Below are positions 45,923 to 55,342 of a stretch of DNA of 64,000 nucleotides, piece by piece. The stretch's first letter is position 1. The number at the start of each line of letters is the position of its first letter. The notes under the pieces are model-generated. The model was not told the DNA's origin. It did no database searches and saw nothing but the letters and a program-made list of their open reading frames with translations. A program made the position numbers and the translations under genes. Source of the DNA: Ruegeria sp. R13_0 (GTDB lineage Bacteria; Pseudomonadota; Alphaproteobacteria; Rhodobacterales; Rhodobacteraceae); contig NZ_JAGHRB010000004.1 of the NCBI RefSeq assembly GCF_017743995.1, positions 248,001-312,000 on the forward strand, written 5' to 3'.

Positions 45923-46411
45923 CTAAGGGTAAGTGGCCATAGGAAGGACAAGGCCCCAAGGAGATTCCTCAGCAGGTCGCAATTCCTTGAAGCCAGCTTT
46001 CCTGTATGCAGCAATCGCGCGAACGTTTCCTGGGTGCGGGTCGGTGGCGATCACCGGTGCGCCCTCCTCAAAAAGTTTTTTGACCCTTTGTGTTATGAAG
46101 TTCGGTCCGTACCCCTTTCCAGCCATGTCAAATTCGCCAATGAACTGGTCAATGCCGCGCGATCCGTTAGGCAGATCAAAGAAATGATGATCATCCCAAC
46201 CATGAACGGTGTAGTCTTGCATATATGCAAAGGGTTGATCGGAAAAACCAACAATCCACCTAGCAACCCGCGTGTCGTCGAAATCCTTGGGTTCACTGGG
46301 CTCAGTAGAATCCCACCATTCGCGGACATGAGGACGCGATTGCCAGTCTAGTAGCAGTTCAAGATCGGCAACTGTAGCACTGCGAAAAGTGAATGGTTCC
46401 GCATGTTTCAT
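45923..46411 (-). CDS. GNAT acetyltransferase, AAC(6')/RimJ-like
   Basis: A 162-residue acetyltransferase. The layout (LLLDWQSRPHVREWWDS at the N-terminus, acetyl-CoA loop around GKGYGPNFI, and HPGNVRAIAAYRKAGF at the end) matches the group holding AAC(6')-type aminoglycoside and IucB-like siderophore acetyltransferases. Resistance activity cannot be inferred from sequence. Divergent from the AraC gene across 274 bases. Confidence 0.85.
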   Translation of the reverse strand: MKHAEPFTFRSATVADLELLLDWQSRPHVREWWDSTEPSEPKDFDDTRVARWIVGFSDQPFAYMQDYTVHGWDDHHFFDLPNGSRGIDQFIGEFDMAGKGYGPNFITQRVKKLFEEGAPVIATDPHPGNVRAIAAYRKAGFKELRPAEESPWGLVLPMATYP

Positions 46412-46457
46412 TTCGAAAAACTAGCACATTTGTAACTAGAAGAAATGGGCTCTTCAC

Positions 46458-46548
46458 GGACCTAGCAGCCAGAGCAGCAACATAGCGTGAGTTGAAAGAT
46501 CAACGTCGGGTTCGAGAGTAAACACGATGCTAGGTCCTCACTGTTGCT
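46458..46548 (+). promoter_or_regulatory. Interleaved inverted repeats (possible pseudoknot or operator) upstream of the AraC gene
   Basis: GGACCTAGCA (46458-46467) is a perfect 10-bp complement of TGCTAGGTCC (46528-46537), and AGCAACA (46476-46482) is a perfect complement of TGTTGCT (46542-46548). The order is A, B, A', B', which is the geometry of an H-type pseudoknot rather than a nested hairpin. It lies in the divergent region between the GNAT and AraC genes. Confidence 0.45.
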
Positions 46549-46685
46549 CTATCATATTGCGCCAAAGGACCATCAGAACATGCCAAAGGCTTTCCAGCCT
46601 CTGGCGCGGTGGAAATCACATGCGAATATAGGATGCGCTAATACACTCGCTTCAGGAGGCGAAATCGCCAAACCGTCTTTACCCA

Positions 46686-47675
46686 ATGGCCAAATCTATC
46701 ACTCAGTTGGCCAAGTTGTTGAAAATCTCACCCGAGCAGGTTTTTCTCCGGGCGGGGCTACCGCGTGATTTCCTGCACAACGAAGGCAAGGGGGTCACGC
46801 CTGCGCAGGTGTTCGATCTGTGGCAATCGGTTGAAACAGAAGCTAAACGCCCAGATTTGCCGCTCATCTTGAGTAAACTCTTTGCTCACGCGCCATTCAC
46901 GCCCGCGATGTTCTCTTTCTCCTGCTCACCCGATGTACGTACCGGGCTTCAACGACTGTCGGTGTTCAAACCGCTGATGGCACCGATCACTCTGGACCTC
47001 TCCGAGGACGACGATTGCCTGCATGTTGCCATCGGCTCAGTAGATCCCACCATTCCAGTTCCACCGCGAATGCTCTGGTTCGAAGCACTTTACCTGCTGG
47101 AGTGCGCCCGTTGCCACACTGCCGAGCATATCGTGCCAGTACACGTGCAACTTCCAGTCATTGAGTATCCGGGCGAGGAAGTACTTTCTTATCTGGGATG
47201 CCACCCAACGCCTGGCGCAAGCATTTCCCTGCGTCGCGAAGACGCGGACCTCCCCCTAATCACCGAAAACGAGGAAGCTTGGCCGGAATTTGAGAAACAA
47301 CTTCGTCGCAAGATGGAGACACATGAAACAGACACGCCCATCGTGATGCGCGCCAAGCGGGTCCTACATGACATGTTGCCTTCGGGTGAGGCAAATATTG
47401 AGGCGATGTGCAAAAGGATGGCCATGTCCAAGCGCACGTTGCAACGTCAACTGAAGGAGCAAGGCGAGACCTTCCAGACAGTGCTGGAATCAACCCGTTT
47501 GGAACTGGCGATGCACTATCTGAGTGAGGAGGGGCTGAACGTCGAGGAAATCTCTTATTTGCTAGCATACCGCGAGCCGAACTCATTCTATCGCGCGTTC
47601 CAAGGCTGGACGGGCATGACCCCGGCCGAGGCGAGGGATATGTCGGAACTTAATCGGCGCCCACAACACAAGTGA
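46686..47675 (+). CDS. AraC-family transcriptional regulator
   Basis: A 329-residue regulator with an N-terminal Arabinose_bd-like domain (OruR/ArgR subgroup) and C-terminal double HTH (IEAMCKRMAMSKRTLQRQLKEQG, then VEEISYLLAYREPNSFYRAFQGWTGMTPAEAR). It precedes SDR and aldehyde dehydrogenase genes on the same strand (124 bases), which it may control. Confidence 0.92.
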   Translation: MAKSITQLAKLLKISPEQVFLRAGLPRDFLHNEGKGVTPAQVFDLWQSVETEAKRPDLPLILSKLFAHAPFTPAMFSFSCSPDVRTGLQRLSVFKPLMAPITLDLSEDDDCLHVAIGSVDPTIPVPPRMLWFEALYLLECARCHTAEHIVPVHVQLPVIEYPGEEVLSYLGCHPTPGASISLRREDADLPLITENEEAWPEFEKQLRRKMETHETDTPIVMRAKRVLHDMLPSGEANIEAMCKRMAMSKRTLQRQLKEQGETFQTVLESTRLELAMHYLSEEGLNVEEISYLLAYREPNSFYRAFQGWTGMTPAEARDMSELNRRPQHK

Positions 47676-47799
47676 ACTGCCGCGCTATCGTACGCTCCGA
47701 TCTGCGTTTGTATCCGGAGGTTCCGAACGCATCGACTTGGGCCAAACGAAGCAAATTATCCGGAACAAGACAAGTTATCCAAAACTATTGGAGTAAATA

Positions 47800-48627
47800 A
47801 TGGCAAACACACAGCAAGTTGCGCTCGTTACCGGTGCGTCGTCGGGCATGGGTAAAGTGATCGCTCAGCAACTGATCAAGGATGGATTGACTGTCGTCGT
47901 TGCCGCCCGACGGGTGGAGCAAATGGACGATCTGAAAGCGCTCGGCGCGCATCCTGTTGCCATGGATGTCTCGGATGAGGCCAGTCGCAAATCCGCCGTT
48001 GCCGAAATCACCAACAAGTTCGGCGGCGTGGATGTGCTGGTGAACAATGCGGGATTTGGACTTTATGGCGCGGTCGAGGACGTACCGATCGACGAAGCAC
48101 GTTATCAGATGGAGGTGAACCTGTTCGGAGCAGCCGCATTGATACAGGAACTACTTCCCTACATGCGCGAGAAACGTGCGGGCAAGATCATCAACATAAC
48201 GTCGATGGGTGGCAAGATCTATACGCCCTTGGGTGCTTGGTATCATGCCTCGAAACACGCTCTCGAAGGTTTGTCTGACTGCCTGCGCCTTGAGCTGAAA
48301 CAGTTTGGCATTGATGTGGTCGTGGTCCAACCCGGCATCATTCAGACCTCTTTCGGCAATGTCGTCGAAGGCCCGATGATGAAGTTCTCGGGCAATACGG
48401 CCTATGGACCGATGGCCAAAACCGTCGCCAAAGCAACCGCCGAAAACTACAAGGATGGTGGCGGCTCGTCCCCACAGGTGATTGCCGATGTTGTGTCCCG
48501 GGCGGTGAAGGCCCGCAGACCCAAGACCCGCTACGCCGCCGGAAAATACGCAAGCTTGATGATGGGCGTCCGCAAATGGTTGGGCGACCGTGCTTTCGAC
48601 CGCATGGTCATGTCGATCGCCCGCTGA
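47800..48627 (+). CDS. short-chain dehydrogenase/reductase
   Basis: A 275-residue classical SDR. It has TGASSGMGK for NAD(P) binding, the NNAG motif, catalytic Ser in INITSMGG, and YHASK. The subgroup is like those acting on lipids or retinol-type alcohols. RBS before the ATG is weak (GGAG about 7 bases upstream). The aldehyde dehydrogenase follows 47 bases later, so an alcohol-to-acid route is suggested. Confidence 0.92.
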   Translation: MANTQQVALVTGASSGMGKVIAQQLIKDGLTVVVAARRVEQMDDLKALGAHPVAMDVSDEASRKSAVAEITNKFGGVDVLVNNAGFGLYGAVEDVPIDEARYQMEVNLFGAAALIQELLPYMREKRAGKIINITSMGGKIYTPLGAWYHASKHALEGLSDCLRLELKQFGIDVVVVQPGIIQTSFGNVVEGPMMKFSGNTAYGPMAKTVAKATAENYKDGGGSSPQVIADVVSRAVKARRPKTRYAAGKYASLMMGVRKWLGDRAFDRMVMSIAR

Positions 48628-48674
48628 TCCAATTTTTCCCAACTCGCTCCGACCGAACACTTAAGGACAATTAG

Positions 48675-50276
48675 ATGAAAACCGACGACGCCATTGCTCA
48701 CCTGAGCCCTCAGAAATGGGCCGACACCTCTCCCGCCGAGCGGTTAGCCCTACTGGAAGCTGTACGCGAAAACCTAAAGAAATTTGGAGGTGAACTCGCC
48801 GCCTCGGACACCGCCATGAAGAATGGTCAGATGGGCGAAGAGATTTATACCGACCCGTTATCAAAGATCGCCACGATTGTTCCGATGGCCAATACCGTTT
48901 CTGCTGCCATCGACGTTTATGAAGGCATCGTGCATGGAAAGATGCCAGAGCCGATCAGCATCACCAAAGTTGGTAATGATCGCTATGACATTGCGGTCTT
49001 CCCAATCGACACCAAGGACAAGCTGATGAACGGCGACCGGAAGGATGTCATTCGGGTCAAGGGCGAGCCGAAGCAAGTGAATCCGATGGACAAATCTGCC
49101 GGTATCACCGCCGTATTGGGCGCAGGGAACTATTCGTCGTCTTTGGAGATGCTCAAGGCACTCTTTTTCGACAACAAAGTTGTTGTGCACAAACCACACC
49201 ACCTGAATGCCGAAAGCGATAAGGTTTGGGAAAAAGTCATGGCCCCGCTGATCGATCATCAGGCCCTGGCTTTCGCCGATCACGACCAGGGCCGTGTGCT
49301 GACGACCGATACCAGGATCGACAAGATCTACTTCACGGGCGGTGCGGATACCGCCAAAGCAATTCAAAGCGCCACCCAAGCCGAATTGATCTCCGAATGC
49401 GGAGGCAACAACCCGGTGATCATCGTGCCGGGCGACCGCCCGTGGACCGATAAGGAAATCGCTCATCAGGCGCACCAGATCGTCACAATCAACAAACTCA
49501 ACGGTGGTGCAGTCTGCGGTCGAGTTCAAACATTGGTAACCTCGAAACACTGGGCCCAGCGGGATCAGTTCCTGGATGCCATTCGCAAGGCGATCGTCGA
49601 AGACACGCCCGCCGAGGGCACCTATTATCCGGGGGCTGGCGAGGTGAAAGACGGGTTCCTCACCGCCTATCCGCAAGCTGAGCGGCTTTCGCCGGAGGGC
49701 GGTCAGTTCAAGGCGGCTGAAAACCTGCTGATCACCGGGATCGAAGTGGACAGTTATGGCACGCGCAACGAGGCCTTCTGCCAGATCACAGGTGAGGTGC
49801 CGTTGGACGTGCCTGCCAACGCTGCTGAATTCCTGCCCGCTGCAGTTGCCTTCTGCAATGAAAAGCTGCTTGGCACATTGGGCAGCGCAATCCTGATCGA
49901 CGAAGACACCAAGAAGACGCATCAGGCTGCTCTGGACCGAGCGGTGACTGAAATGGAGTATGGTGCAATTGCCGTAAACGCCATGCCACCCTTCATCTTT
50001 CTTTCGCCCTGGCTGACATGGGGCGGCAACGAAGAAGGCAAGGAGTTCGTCTCGGGAGTAGGCAACTTCGGCAACGCCATGTGCTTCGAGAATGTCGAGA
50101 AATCTATCTTGACTGCTGGCTTCATGTCGCCCGGTCACATGATAAAAACCAACAAGGGTGCCTTTGACACGCTGGCTACGGAAATGGCCAATTATGCGGT
50201 TGAGCCATCCTGGCGAAACCTAACATGCCTGATGGGTGGTGCTATCATAGGCGGTTTCCGTCGGAAGGATTTCTGA
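48675..50276 (+). CDS. aldehyde dehydrogenase family protein
   Basis: A 533-residue aldehyde dehydrogenase. The family's catalytic Cys is in NGGAVCGRVQ and the general base Glu in LISECGGNNPVI. The NAD site lies around FTGGADTAKAIQ. The protein has insertions compared with the usual 480-500 residues and an unusual N-terminus (KWADTSPAERLALLEAV), so its substrate is unclear. It probably works with the SDR encoded just before. Confidence 0.88.
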   Translation: MKTDDAIAHLSPQKWADTSPAERLALLEAVRENLKKFGGELAASDTAMKNGQMGEEIYTDPLSKIATIVPMANTVSAAIDVYEGIVHGKMPEPISITKVGNDRYDIAVFPIDTKDKLMNGDRKDVIRVKGEPKQVNPMDKSAGITAVLGAGNYSSSLEMLKALFFDNKVVVHKPHHLNAESDKVWEKVMAPLIDHQALAFADHDQGRVLTTDTRIDKIYFTGGADTAKAIQSATQAELISECGGNNPVIIVPGDRPWTDKEIAHQAHQIVTINKLNGGAVCGRVQTLVTSKHWAQRDQFLDAIRKAIVEDTPAEGTYYPGAGEVKDGFLTAYPQAERLSPEGGQFKAAENLLITGIEVDSYGTRNEAFCQITGEVPLDVPANAAEFLPAAVAFCNEKLLGTLGSAILIDEDTKKTHQAALDRAVTEMEYGAIAVNAMPPFIFLSPWLTWGGNEEGKEFVSGVGNFGNAMCFENVEKSILTAGFMSPGHMIKTNKGAFDTLATEMANYAVEPSWRNLTCLMGGAIIGGFRRKDF

Positions 50277-50548
50277 GGCCAGTGACCCTTAGCCACGGTG
50301 CGTTGTACGTGATGACCCTACTGCCATCTTGGCGGTAGGGTTTGAGGTTGTGGGCACTTTTCAACATGCTGAATTGGGCGGTTTTGCGCCTCTCGCGACC
50401 ATTGGGAGCAGGCAGTTACCTACAGATAGAGGCGTTTAGTTACGATAAGAACGACCCACACCGGACGTTCAACTCGAGTCTTGAGATTTCTGTGTTGGTG
50501 GGCAGATTAGCCATTCGTTGACTGCTTGCTTTCAGTTGGCGTTGTCTC

Positions 50549-51571
50549 TTAGACGATCCACTCAAAGGCATACCCCGCTCCAATCGACCCGAAGACAGCA
50601 AGCAACAGATATAACATGAATGGCTTCAGTTTAAGCACCGGTGCGATGGCCATTGCACCCCAGATGCTGACTACGCCACCCGATACAAGGAAAGCCATCG
50701 CTGCGCCTTCGGACATGCCGCTGTCGATCAGCCCTCGCGTCAGTGGGAGTGCCGCGTACCCGTCGATATAAGCTGGGGCACCAATGAAGACAGCGGCGGG
50801 TATGGCCCACCATTTGTCTTCCCCGACATATACTGCCAGCGATCCAGGCGTCAGTGCCGTGTTTAGGGCGTACTCGGCTGCAAACGCCGGTATCAGGCAA
50901 ATTAGGATAAGCCGACTGGTTGCCGAGAACTGTTTGCCAAAGGAACGTCGTCTCGCCTCGGACCTCCATACCCAGGGATCAAAAGGCTGACCTTCGCCGC
51001 ATCGCGCAGCACTTAGTTGGCGAGCGAGATCATTATCGCGAAGCGCATTCATTGCCCAAGGCGCCCTGGAAAATAGCCCGGTAATCGCCCCCCCGAATAC
51101 ACCCAATCCGAAAGCTGCAAGAGTTTTGCCAATCGCAAAGCTCAGACCCAATGTTGCGGCGGTGGTCGCGAGCATCGCCGGGTCCGTTATCGGAGAGGAC
51201 AGCCAGAATGCCATGATCGGTGCAAGCGGTACACCTGCAGCCAGCAACCCAGCCATTAACGGCAACACTGTAACACCGCAGACGGGCGTAACAGCTCCGA
51301 TCAGCGACGCGGCCAACACCGATCGAAATGTCCTGCCCTCAAAGGCAGCAGCAATATGAGTGTCCGCGCTGCTGGCAATGATCCAGGCCGCAAGGATGAT
51401 ACCCGGAATGACGATTGGGGCGACGACAATCAAGCCCAAAACGACAAACTTTACAGCGTTTGCCGCGTGTTCCGGCCAAACAAGACAGACACCCGACAAC
51501 AGCACCAGAGAAACGCCCCACATCAGGTTTTTCCGGGTAGATGGTCGATGGGCAGCGGTTTGATCGGACAT
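50549..51571 (-). CDS. permease, DUF318/ArsP-like
   Basis: A 340-residue membrane protein with about eight helices in two halves. The first half has PVCGVTVLPLMAGLLAAG and the second half VFIGAPAYIDGYAALPLTRGLI, the paired motifs of the DUF318 permease family, some members of which export organoarsenicals. The Cys within PVCG fits that family. Divergent from the LysR gene (about 85 bases), which is the likely regulator. Confidence 0.85.
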   Translation of the reverse strand: MSDQTAAHRPSTRKNLMWGVSLVLLSGVCLVWPEHAANAVKFVVLGLIVVAPIVIPGIILAAWIIASSADTHIAAAFEGRTFRSVLAASLIGAVTPVCGVTVLPLMAGLLAAGVPLAPIMAFWLSSPITDPAMLATTAATLGLSFAIGKTLAAFGLGVFGGAITGLFSRAPWAMNALRDNDLARQLSAARCGEGQPFDPWVWRSEARRRSFGKQFSATSRLILICLIPAFAAEYALNTALTPGSLAVYVGEDKWWAIPAAVFIGAPAYIDGYAALPLTRGLIDSGMSEGAAMAFLVSGGVVSIWGAMAIAPVLKLKPFMLYLLLAVFGSIGAGYAFEWIV

Positions 51572-51656
51572 TGCCTACTCCTTTGAACTTGAAAACTAGA
51601 GTGGCACGAGTCATCTTTGAAACGAATAGTTTCAATTTCAGATATTGGAAAAATAG

Positions 51657-52514
51657 ATGGAAAAGCTGGATAGCGATCTTTTGCGAACCTTCGTCGCCGT
51701 TGCTGAGGCCGGTAGCGTCACGGATGGAGCAGCTCGTATCCACCGGTCCCAATCTGCAACGAGCCTTCAGATCAAACGCCTGGAGTCCATTCTGGGCCGC
51801 CCTGTTTTTGATCGGCATGGTCGCGGGGTTGTGTTGAGCGATGCGGGGCAGACGTTGCTGTTCGTTGCGAAAGACGTGACGGCCCGCCTTGACGCGATAC
51901 AGCGGGAGATTTCCCACAATTCTGTGAGCGGAAAACTACGCTTGGGCATACCCGACGATCACGGGCGCGCCAAACTCGCGAAGATTATTGCGGCGTTTAC
52001 CAGTCATCATCCTAAAGTCGAACTGGAGGTCACCTGCGCCTTGAGCGCACATTTTCCTGATGCGCTCGACAAAGATCTGTTGGACCTTGCGGTCTACGAG
52101 GTCGAAACTCCATCTGGTTTTGAGGAACTCCTCTATGAAGACCCGACTTGTTGGGTGTCTTCGGCACATCGGGATTTTTCAGTCGAAGAAGTCCTACCGG
52201 TGGCCCTTTTCGATGAAGCGTGTTGGTGGCGCGACGCAGCAATCAGTTCCTTACAAGCCCGTAAAAAGCCCTACCGTATCGTCTATTCAAGCCAAAGCGT
52301 TTCTGGCGTGATCGCAGCGGTAGAGGCAGGGATCGCGGTTGGATTGCTGGGCCGGTCGTCGCTTCACATCGGGCTATCCGTGGTCAACGAGACATTTGGA
52401 TTTGGGAGCACACCTGCCTCCAAACTTGTGATGGCTTCAGGCAGACCGAAAGGGCGTGGGCCGCAGGACGCAATGAAAGCTGCTATTCGAACGGCATTCT
52501 TGTCCAGAGCATGA
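51657..52514 (+). CDS. LysR-family transcriptional regulator
   Basis: A 285-residue regulator. The HTH lies in the first 60 residues (LLRTFVAVAEAGSVTDGAARIHRSQSATSLQIKRLESILGRPVF) and a LysR substrate-binding domain follows. It is divergently oriented to the permease, the usual layout for a LysR regulator and its target. Confidence 0.93.
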   Translation: MEKLDSDLLRTFVAVAEAGSVTDGAARIHRSQSATSLQIKRLESILGRPVFDRHGRGVVLSDAGQTLLFVAKDVTARLDAIQREISHNSVSGKLRLGIPDDHGRAKLAKIIAAFTSHHPKVELEVTCALSAHFPDALDKDLLDLAVYEVETPSGFEELLYEDPTCWVSSAHRDFSVEEVLPVALFDEACWWRDAAISSLQARKKPYRIVYSSQSVSGVIAAVEAGIAVGLLGRSSLHIGLSVVNETFGFGSTPASKLVMASGRPKGRGPQDAMKAAIRTAFLSRA

Positions 52515-52986
52515 TGGGCCGTTCTAGTCCTTTTCCAACCTTCTCTGCCTGCAGGATCAATGGCCGCTAGCAGGTGAATTGAAGCAATGGGCGTTGGGCT
52601 CGATGATTAGCTGACCACTCAACCGGAGATCGCTTTACAAAAATTCTCTATGCCGTCACGTATGTCATCCAAATGAACGGTCTGCTGGCGGAAGATGGTG
52701 AGATCGGTCAAGAAACGCTGCATCAGGTACTGATGCCTGAACAGAGCTGTCACGGCAGCCTTTGGGGAGGGCAGAAGAGTATTGAGTAGCGCCAACGAAA
52801 GTAGTCTGACCCGCCACATTTTGCGCTTTCATCTGGCAAGGCGGCGATGGGTCCAATCGTGGGAGGGCAATGTCTTAACCCGTCAGAATGCCGGAAATGT
52901 CGGCTAAAAACAGAAAGTGACCATCTTCTAAAATACTGAATTTGTCGCGGCCAACTAACCTACAGACTAAGTTTTCTGTGTGCTAG
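52515..52986. other. Gene-free stretch with a partial dispersed repeat
   Basis: No gene is supported. 52614-52640 matches the start of the 62-bp repeat with two changes. The remainder is unremarkable and moderately AT-rich. Confidence 0.5.
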
Positions 52987-53658
52987 TCAACTCATCCTAT
53001 ACCCAACATTTCTAAGCGTAACGATCCGCTGACCCTCGCTTCCAATTTTGCGCCTTAGGCGGCCAACGTAAACATCGACGACGTTGGTTAATGGATCTTC
53101 GTTCATGCCCCATACGGAGTTTAGGATACGCTCTCGTGACAGGACACGACCTACATTGGTCAGAAACAGCAAAAGAAGATCGCGTTCTTTTTTGGACAGC
53201 TGCACCTCTTCACCAGCTACGGACACGTGGAGAGACCGCCGGTCGAAGCTTAGGGTTCCGCACGTGATGACGGACACCCCAAGATCGCTGGCGTAATTGT
53301 TGGCGCGCCGGTGCAGAGCTTCAACGCGCGCTATGAGTTCGTCGAAGTCAAATGGTTTCGGAAGATAGTCGTCAGCGCCAATTTTCAATCCTTCGACCCG
53401 TTCTTCGGGGCTGTCCAATGCGGTTAGCATCAGGATGGGGATTTTGGATTTACGGGCGCGCAACTTGCGGCAGACATCCTGCCCTTGAATTCCCGGCAGC
53501 ATCAGATCCAAAAGGATGACATCGTATTCGCCTGTGGTCACGTGCTCTAGCGCTTCTTCCCCGCTTGAGGCATGATCGACGGTCCAGCCTTCCGCGGACA
53601 AACCACGACGGATGAAATCGGCAACGCGTACCTCGTCTTCCACAAGTAGAATATTCAT
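52987..53658 (-). CDS. OmpR-family response regulator
   Basis: A 223-residue regulator: receiver domain with phosphoacceptor D51 in VILLDLMLPG and acidic pocket EDE near residue 8, then a winged-helix DNA-binding domain (LSFDRRSLHVSVAGEEVQLSKKERDLLLLF ... VYVGRLRRKIG). It is the last gene of the operon with the histidine kinase at 53758 and is its obvious partner. Confidence 0.95.
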   Translation of the reverse strand: MNILLVEDEVRVADFIRRGLSAEGWTVDHASSGEEALEHVTTGEYDVILLDLMLPGIQGQDVCRKLRARKSKIPILMLTALDSPEERVEGLKIGADDYLPKPFDFDELIARVEALHRRANNYASDLGVSVITCGTLSFDRRSLHVSVAGEEVQLSKKERDLLLLFLTNVGRVLSRERILNSVWGMNEDPLTNVVDVYVGRLRRKIGSEGQRIVTLRNVGYRMS

Positions 53659-53757
53659 GTCAGCCTCAATTCACTCGGTGCTTCAATCCATCACAATGCC
53701 AAAAGGAGTATGGCCGCTTCGGTTCTGGAAACAGATATTCAGATATACAAAAGAACA

Positions 53758-55341
53758 TCAGCCCGTCTCTCGCCACGTATCAGATTGCACAACTTTCATC
53801 CGTGGGCCCTTGGGCAGTGTTAAGACAATTTTCAAACCACCCTTTCGACGGTCCTGAAGGTCAACGGTTCCACCATGGGCCTCGACAATCGATTTGACGA
53901 CAGGAAGGCCAAGACCGCTGCCCTCGATCCCCTGACCCGAAGCGTTCGAACCTCTATAGAAACGGTTGAACGCCTGGGACTTTTCTGCAGCGCTTAAACC
54001 GGGCCCGTTGTCTTCGATTGTAATTGAGCTAGAGGCGAGGCCCTCTTCCAGCTTGGCCTCGATCGTTGGGCCGCCATAGCGCCGGGCGTTCTGCAGCAAT
54101 GCGAGAAGGGACTGGCGCAGGCGGACTTCGTCAACGGATGCGAGAACTTTGTCCTTAGGTGTTTCGACTTGAACTGGCTCAGGGAACATGGCGATGGCAT
54201 CGTGCAATATCTTTCGCAAGTCGGTCTTCCTGCGATCAAGCCGAAGCTGACCCGCCTCGAACCGTGCCACCGTCAACATATCGTCGACGATCTGATTGGT
54301 GTGCTTGGCAGAATCCCGGATACGGGCCAGGGAATCTGAGACTTCTTCGGACAGCTTGTCAGATGTCCTTAATGTGACATCGGCCTCTCCAAGTATGATC
54401 GCCAATGGCGTGCGCAATTCGTGGCTTATGTCGGCCATCAGCGTTTTGCGGTTTTCTTCCCCGGTCTCAAGTTTGTCGATGAGTTGCTGGAGCTCGGACG
54501 TTCTTGCCGCGACGGTTTGTTCAAGTTGTCTTTTTTGTTCCGCGCGGCTGGCTTCACGTGCGGCCAAACCTTCGGCCATGCTATTCAGAACGGTACCGAG
54601 TTCCCTGAACTCGCGACTGCCACCAAGCCTCACAGGCTCAGAGTAATCAGCCCTGCGCAGATGGCCGATACCTTCGGCAAGTCGGATCAAAGGCTTCCTG
54701 ATCTGACGATTGAATGACACGAGGGCCACCAGTAGCACTCCAATGGCAGCTGCCACAATCATGTAGACCAATCGTTTGTTCCATTCCCGGAAAGCCGTGG
54801 CCTCTGTCAGAACGTCTTCGACTTCCTCGATCTCTTCATCGAGCGCGGATTTGATTTTTCGGTCCAGTTCGTCATCGATGTCTCCGTCCAGAAGGGCTGC
54901 CAGACGTTCGATGCGAACAAAGGTTTCAACCGGGCTGCCTTCTGCTGTGAGGCTGGCAATGGCTGCGTTCACGGATTCAATATCGTCTTCAATCTGATCG
55001 AGCAGTTCCAGTTCTTCGATTTCCTCGTCACCAACCATTTGGATTTCGCGCGCAATGACATTTCGAATGTCTTCGAGAGTTTTCGCGATTTTAACTTGTA
55101 GCTCTACTTCCCGGGCGCCGTCATCCCGATCCCCGATCAAAAGCGCGTCGCCATGTTGTTTGAACAGGCGATAAAGGTCCGCCTCAAGCCGGAGATGGAG
55201 TCCATAAGACTCTTGGGCCAGCAATATCCGGGCATCCCACCAGCGGGTTTTTTCCAGACTGTAGAGAGTCAGCCCCGCAAGCCCGCCCAGAAACCCGACG
55301 AGTACAGCAGCGTATATTCCAAACAGGGTGGATGAGCGCAT
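53758..55341 (-). CDS. sensor histidine kinase with acidic sensor domain
   Basis: About 527 residues. Two transmembrane segments (near 10-28 and 190-212) flank a helical periplasmic domain unusually rich in Asp/Glu (MVGDEEIEELELLDQIEDDIE, DGDIDDELDRK). HAMP, coiled coil, HisKA (ADISHELRTP) and HATPase_c (G1 DNGPGLS, G2 GSGLGLP) follow. The acidic domain and the EF-hand gene upstream make a divalent-cation stimulus plausible. The ATG lies 1 base after the ABC-like gene stop; a GTG 8 codons earlier would overlap it. Confidence 0.88.
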   Translation of the reverse strand: MRSSTLFGIYAAVLVGFLGGLAGLTLYSLEKTRWWDARILLAQESYGLHLRLEADLYRLFKQHGDALLIGDRDDGAREVELQVKIAKTLEDIRNVIAREIQMVGDEEIEELELLDQIEDDIESVNAAIASLTAEGSPVETFVRIERLAALLDGDIDDELDRKIKSALDEEIEEVEDVLTEATAFREWNKRLVYMIVAAAIGVLLVALVSFNRQIRKPLIRLAEGIGHLRRADYSEPVRLGGSREFRELGTVLNSMAEGLAAREASRAEQKRQLEQTVAARTSELQQLIDKLETGEENRKTLMADISHELRTPLAIILGEADVTLRTSDKLSEEVSDSLARIRDSAKHTNQIVDDMLTVARFEAGQLRLDRRKTDLRKILHDAIAMFPEPVQVETPKDKVLASVDEVRLRQSLLALLQNARRYGGPTIEAKLEEGLASSSITIEDNGPGLSAAEKSQAFNRFYRGSNASGQGIEGSGLGLPVVKSIVEAHGGTVDLQDRRKGGLKIVLTLPKGPRMKVVQSDTWRETG

Positions 55342-55342
55342 A

